From positions 558,001-622,000 of the forward strand of contig CAVWAJ010000016.1 of NCBI GenBank assembly GCA_963752965.1: 64,000 bases of DNA, given 5' to 3'. Origin of the DNA: QHXW01 sp963752965 (GTDB taxonomy: Bacteria > Acidobacteriota > Terriglobia > Bryobacterales > Bryobacteraceae). The translations under genes were made by a program, and so were the position numbers. Shown here piece after piece: positions 60,570 through 64,000 of this stretch (within the stretch, counting starts at the first letter, position 1; each line of letters begins with the position of its first letter). The notes below the pieces were generated by a model. That model was not told the DNA's origin, did no database searches, and saw only the letters and a program-made list of their open reading frames with translations.

Positions 60570-61214
60570 ATGGCGGAAGCGCAGCCAGCGTCAATCATTC
60601 GCGTCTTATGCGCCGACGACCACCCTCTCGTGCGCAAGGGAATCGCTTCGATTCTGGCTAACGAAGCCGATACGCGCTTGGTCGCCGAAGCCTCCAATGG
60701 CCGCGAAGCCGTGGAACAGTTTCGCCTGCACCGTCCCGACGTCACTCTCTTGGATCTCCGCATGCCGGAATTGGACGGGGTCTCCGCCACCAAGATCATC
60801 CTCCAGGAATACCCCGAAGCCCGCATCATTGCCCTCACCAGTTATGACGGAGATCAGGAGATCTATCGGGCACTCGAAGCCGGCGTGCGCGGGTATCTAT
60901 TGAAGGAGATGGTGCACACCGATGTCCTGCGGGCCATCCGCCGTGTCCATGCGGGCAAGCGGCTTATCCCGCCCGAGGTCTCGGAACGGCTGAGCGAATA
61001 CTTCCCGCAGATCGCCCTGACTCCTCGCGAAACCGAGGTCTTGGCGTGGGTGGCCGAGGGTCTGGGCAACAAGGAAATCGCCGACCGGTTGGGCACGGCC
61101 AGCGGCACCGTGAAAAATCAGATCCAGACCATCCTCGGTAAACTCAAGGCCTCCGACCGCACGCAGGCCGTGACCATCGCCATCCGCCGCGGCATTCTCC
61201 ACCTCGACTCGTAG
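60570..61214 (+). CDS. NarL/FixJ-type response regulator
   Basis: 214 residues. A receiver domain with phospho-acceptor Asp62 in TLLDLRMPELDG is followed by a LuxR-type helix-turn-helix (LTPRETEVLAWVAEGLGNKE and GTVKNQIQTILGKL). It is a DNA-binding activator paired with the upstream kinase. It may control the divergent GH36-like gene. It converges on the OMF lipoprotein gene with a three-base gap. Confidence 0.95.
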   Translation: MAEAQPASIIRVLCADDHPLVRKGIASILANEADTRLVAEASNGREAVEQFRLHRPDVTLLDLRMPELDGVSATKIILQEYPEARIIALTSYDGDQEIYRALEAGVRGYLLKEMVHTDVLRAIRRVHAGKRLIPPEVSERLSEYFPQIALTPRETEVLAWVAEGLGNKEIADRLGTASGTVKNQIQTILGKLKASDRTQAVTIAIRRGILHLDS

Positions 61215-61217
61215 CCT

Positions 61218-62708
61218 TTACTTGTTCGCCGCCATGACGTCGTTGACGGTCGGCAGCTTGGAAGCGTCCCATCCTCCGCCCAGGGCCTCAATCAGGAGCA
61301 CGCTCGCGGTCATGCGGCGGGTCAGAAGGTCGACCGCGGTCTTTTCATCCTGGAGCGCCGCGGTCTGCGCCGTGATTACCTGCAAATAGGCCACGATTCC
61401 GCCCTTGTATTGATCGGTGGATATGGTCAACGACTCCTCGGCGGCCTTCACCGCCCGGTCCGTGACATCCGCTTCTTCGGCCAGGATGCGTAGCGCCGCC
61501 AGATTGTCTTCCACTTGCTGAAAGGCGGTCAGCACCGTCTGGCGGTAATTGGCTACGGTGGCATCATACGCGGCTTCCGCCTGCGACACCTGCGCATGGC
61601 GCTTGCCCGCGTCGAACAGCGTCTCCGCCAATTGCGGGCCCACAGACCAGAAGCGGCTCGGCCAGGTAAACCACTTCAGGAAGTCCGCACTTTCGAGACC
61701 GGCCGATACACTCAAAGTGAGCGTCGGATAAAATGCAGCCTTCGCGATACCGATCTGCTCGTTGGCGGCGGCCACCTGCCGTTCCGTCTCCGCGATGTCC
61801 GGTCTCCGTTCCAGCAAGGCGGATGCGACACCGAGAGGAATCGGAGGAGGCGGCATTTTCAGCGTAGCTGTGGGAATCGAAAAACCCGCCGGTGGCTTGC
61901 CGGTGAGAATCGCAATCGCATGCTCAAGCTGTGCCCGCTGCACACCGACGTCGACTAACTGCGCGCGCGTAGTTTCGAGCTGAGTTTGCGCCTGCGCCAC
62001 GTCGCCCAGTGACGCGATGCCGCCAGCGTACCGGTTTTTTGTCAATACCAGAAATTCCTCGTATGACTTCACGGCTCTCGCCAGCAGGTCCGCGCCACCA
62101 TCCAGCCCATGGAGCTGAAAATAATCCGACGCCAGGTCCGCCTGATAGATCAGCCGGGCACTCTCCAAAACCGCCGCCGAAACTTGCGCAGCGTTCGCAC
62201 TCGCTGCAATGGTGCGCCGGATGCTCCCCCAGAGATCGGCCGTGTATGATAAGTCAACGGGCAGGGAATAAAAGCCGTGGGGCGCTGCGCCGGCGCCGGA
62301 CGAAACGCTGCCTGTTACCTGTGACGGCGTGCGCGTGCTAACGATGGACGGCGCTGCGCTGACGGTGGGATACAGGCCGCTTCTCGCGATCCGCACCGCA
62401 TCCTTCGCCTCGCGGTATTGCGCTTCGGCCATCAGCACATTCTGGTTGGAAATACTGACCTGCTCCTCGAGGGCATTGAGCTGTGGGTCGCCATATATCT
62501 CCCACCATCTGCCACGAAGCACTCCATCGTTCGGCTGCGCCTCCTTCCAGCCGGGCGGCGGGAGTTCCTTGTAAGTGGACGGCACCGGAGCAGTGGGCCG
62601 CTGATACTTCGGCCCAACCATGCACCCGCTCGACACCACCAGGATTCCGGCCAGCGCCAAAGTGGTACCCGCGCGATCTCCGTCGAACATGTTACTTCGG
62701 TGATTCAT
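61218..62708 (-). CDS. RND efflux outer-membrane lipoprotein (NodT family)
   Basis: 496 residues from ATG 62708. The lipobox is SSGC at about residue 29 (VSSGCMVGPKYQRP), and two outer-membrane-efflux domains follow, with EEQVSISNQNVLMAEAQYR and LLERRPDIAETERQVAAANE as family blocks. It is the channel for the RND pump encoded at the window end. It overlaps the STAS gene by 17 bases. Confidence 0.93.
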   Translation of the reverse strand: MNHRSNMFDGDRAGTTLALAGILVVSSGCMVGPKYQRPTAPVPSTYKELPPPGWKEAQPNDGVLRGRWWEIYGDPQLNALEEQVSISNQNVLMAEAQYREAKDAVRIARSGLYPTVSAAPSIVSTRTPSQVTGSVSSGAGAAPHGFYSLPVDLSYTADLWGSIRRTIAASANAAQVSAAVLESARLIYQADLASDYFQLHGLDGGADLLARAVKSYEEFLVLTKNRYAGGIASLGDVAQAQTQLETTRAQLVDVGVQRAQLEHAIAILTGKPPAGFSIPTATLKMPPPPIPLGVASALLERRPDIAETERQVAAANEQIGIAKAAFYPTLTLSVSAGLESADFLKWFTWPSRFWSVGPQLAETLFDAGKRHAQVSQAEAAYDATVANYRQTVLTAFQQVEDNLAALRILAEEADVTDRAVKAAEESLTISTDQYKGGIVAYLQVITAQTAALQDEKTAVDLLTRRMTASVLLIEALGGGWDASKLPTVNDVMAANK

Positions 62709-62976
62709 GAGTAGTCGTCTCTTGTGAAATCCAATGTGCAATGTATCCCGGGCAGTTCACTAGCGCCACGCCGCGTTTCTGCTGGCGGGCGAAGAACCGC
62801 ACGGCCACGCGGTCCATCAACGTCACTTCTCCCATATCGAGCACCACCTGGCTCCGCGCCTGCCGGACATCCTTGATGAGGCGGTCAATCTCCGGCACGG
62901 CGTCGGCGCTTACGCTTCCGGCCAGCGCCAGCGTCCGGCTGCCAGTCGAATTGGGGTGCACCGTAACGGTAAACAT
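62692..62976 (-). CDS. STAS-domain protein in an RND operon
   Basis: 94 residues with the STAS fold: FTVTVHPNSTGSRTLALAGS, a helix, then VVLDMGEVTLMDRVAVRFF. At the site where SpoIIAA-type antagonists carry the phosphorylated Ser after Asp, this protein has MDR, so it lacks the phospho-acceptor. A classic anti-sigma antagonist role is therefore doubtful. It sits between the pump gene and the channel gene, 11 bases after the former and overlapping the latter, which suggests a role in the transport complex or its regulation. Confidence 0.85.
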   Translation of the reverse strand: MFTVTVHPNSTGSRTLALAGSVSADAVPEIDRLIKDVRQARSQVVLDMGEVTLMDRVAVRFFARQQKRGVALVNCPGYIAHWISQETTTHESPK

Positions 62977-62987
62977 GACACTCGCCC

Positions 62988-64000
62988 CTACGCCTCCGAG
63001 CCCACCGGACCCGCTCCCCCGCTTTCCAGCGCGTGAGACCGCCCTAAGCGCACCTGCAAACGGTCCATGAATAGATACACCACCGGCGTTGTATAGAGCG
63101 TCAACAACTGGCTGACAATCAAACCCCCGATGATCGTGATCCCCAGCGGCCGCCGAAGCTCCGACCCGACTCCTGTTCCCAGCGCGAGCGGCAATGCGCC
63201 CAGCAGGGCCGCCATCGTGGTCATCAGAATCGGACGGAAGCGTAACAGGCAGGCCTCGTAGATGGCGTCCCGTGAGCTCTTGTGTTCATTACGCTCGGCC
63301 GCCAGCGCGAAGTCGATCATCATGATCGCGTTCTTCTTGACAATGCCAATCAAAAGGATGATGCCAATCATGGCGATAATGCTCAGATCCATGTGGCAGA
63401 TCATCAGCGCCAGCAGCGCGCCCACGCCCGCTGACGGCAGCGTCGACAGGATCGTGATGGGGTGAACGTAGCTTTCATAAAGGATCCCCAGCACGATGTA
63501 CACCGCGGCCAGCGCCGCCGCAATCAGCAACGGCTCGTTGCTTAACGAATCCTGAAAGGCTTGCGCTGTTCCCGCGAAAGCCGTATGGATCGTGGGCGGC
63601 ACGCCGACCTTTTGGGCGGTTTCCAGAATTACCTCCACGGCGTCTCCCAACGCCACGCCCGGCGCCAGGTTGAACGAGATCGTGACCGCCGGAAACAAGC
63701 CCTGGTGGTTTACCGCCAACGGTGCGGTCACCGCCTCGTAGCGCGCGAGCGCGGTCAAAGGAACCTCTGTCCCGCCGGGAGCGCGCACATAGACCTGGCG
63801 CAAGGTCTGTGGATCCTGCCAAAACTGCGGTGCCGCTTCCATCACCACGTGATATTGATTCAGCGGGGTGTACATCGTCGACACCTGGCGCTGCCCGAAT
63901 GCGTCGTAGAGCACGTTGTCGATCAACTGCGGTGAGATGGCGAAGCGCGCCGCGGCGGCCCGATCGTACTGCTCAACCGATTGCAAACCGTTGTTTTGCT
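62988..64000 (-). CDS. RND multidrug efflux transporter, 5' end outside the window
   Basis: The C-terminal 336 residues of an AcrB/MdtB-like pump. The last membrane bundle (IAAALAAVYIVLGILYESYV), LSIIAMIGIILLIGIVKKNA and LPLALGTGVGSELRRPLGIT are characteristic of the MdtBC branch. The reading frame is open to the window edge (QNNGLQSVEQYD). It is the first-transcribed gene of the STAS-NodT operon seen here. Confidence 0.93.
   Translation of the reverse strand, partial: QNNGLQSVEQYDRAAAARFAISPQLIDNVLYDAFGQRQVSTMYTPLNQYHVVMEAAPQFWQDPQTLRQVYVRAPGGTEVPLTALARYEAVTAPLAVNHQGLFPAVTISFNLAPGVALGDAVEVILETAQKVGVPPTIHTAFAGTAQAFQDSLSNEPLLIAAALAAVYIVLGILYESYVHPITILSTLPSAGVGALLALMICHMDLSIIAMIGIILLIGIVKKNAIMMIDFALAAERNEHKSSRDAIYEACLLRFRPILMTTMAALLGALPLALGTGVGSELRRPLGITIIGGLIVSQLLTLYTTPVVYLFMDRLQVRLGRSHALESGGAGPVGSEA

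Noticed and set aside
1..64000. CRISPR arrays, tRNA or rRNA genes, insertion sequences, prophage
   Set aside because: I found no regularly spaced repeats, cloverleaf-like genes, transposase or phage genes by reading the sequence. A covariance scan for small RNAs was not possible.

Overview
The window reads as a chromosomal segment of an Acidobacteriota bacterium, most likely a Solibacter/Bryobacter-like lineage. This is inferred from the high GC, a Gram-negative envelope (TonB receptor, RND pumps, TolC-type channels, a beta-barrel protein), many Tat- or Sec-exported carbohydrate-active enzymes, dense small toxin-antitoxin modules, and the dispersed repeat whose reverse reading gives HRRDAEAQR. 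About 56 protein genes fill almost all of the sequence. I see no rRNA, tRNA, CRISPR array, insertion sequence or phage.

Layout. 1-10.9 kb holds housekeeping and metabolism: a partial unknown gene, purA, a HicAB module, an MFS sugar-acid transporter, a prolyl oligopeptidase, a glyoxalase-fold protein, a GT-C-like membrane protein, an Fsr-like MFS transporter overlapping queC, then queE and a PilZ protein. 10.9-13.6 kb is a 2-oxoacid dehydrogenase E1 pair and a small outer-membrane barrel. 13.7-18.9 kb is a polyamine-type ABC transporter whose ATPase gene is split from its permease and binding-protein genes by HicAB, BrnTA and an exported orphan. 18.9-20.3 kb carries MNT/HepT and VapBC modules. 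20.3-26.4 kb carries exported proteins, a DUF362 protein and a gamma-glutamyltransferase, with two copies of a palindromic repeat.

26.5-39.4 kb is one long same-strand run with gaps of about 10-20 bases: two esterases, a double cupin, a GH2 exo-glucosaminidase-like enzyme, a Tat-exported SelA-like PLP enzyme, a cytochrome-c-fused PQQ dehydrogenase and a discoidin-tagged GH-A-like hydrolase. Read together it suggests an extracytoplasmic oxidative route for amino sugars: release of glucosamine, oxidation to glucosaminate, then ammonia elimination. It is followed by an RND pump, adaptor and outer-membrane channel operon and a TonB-dependent receptor.

49.4-53.6 kb is a glycogen-degradation pair (pgm-glgP). 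A remnant of a hydrogenase maturation protease, a lipoprotein and a tandem universal stress protein follow. 55.5-61.2 kb has a GH36-like enzyme divergent from a two-component system with a 14-repeat periplasmic sensor. The window ends with a second RND efflux operon that includes a STAS-domain protein.

Two regulatory features stand out. At many starts a TANNNT hexamer lies 6-9 bases before the start codon without a Shine-Dalgarno site, the signature of leaderless transcription. The universal stress gene has a nested hairpin that would bury both its ribosome site and its start codon.
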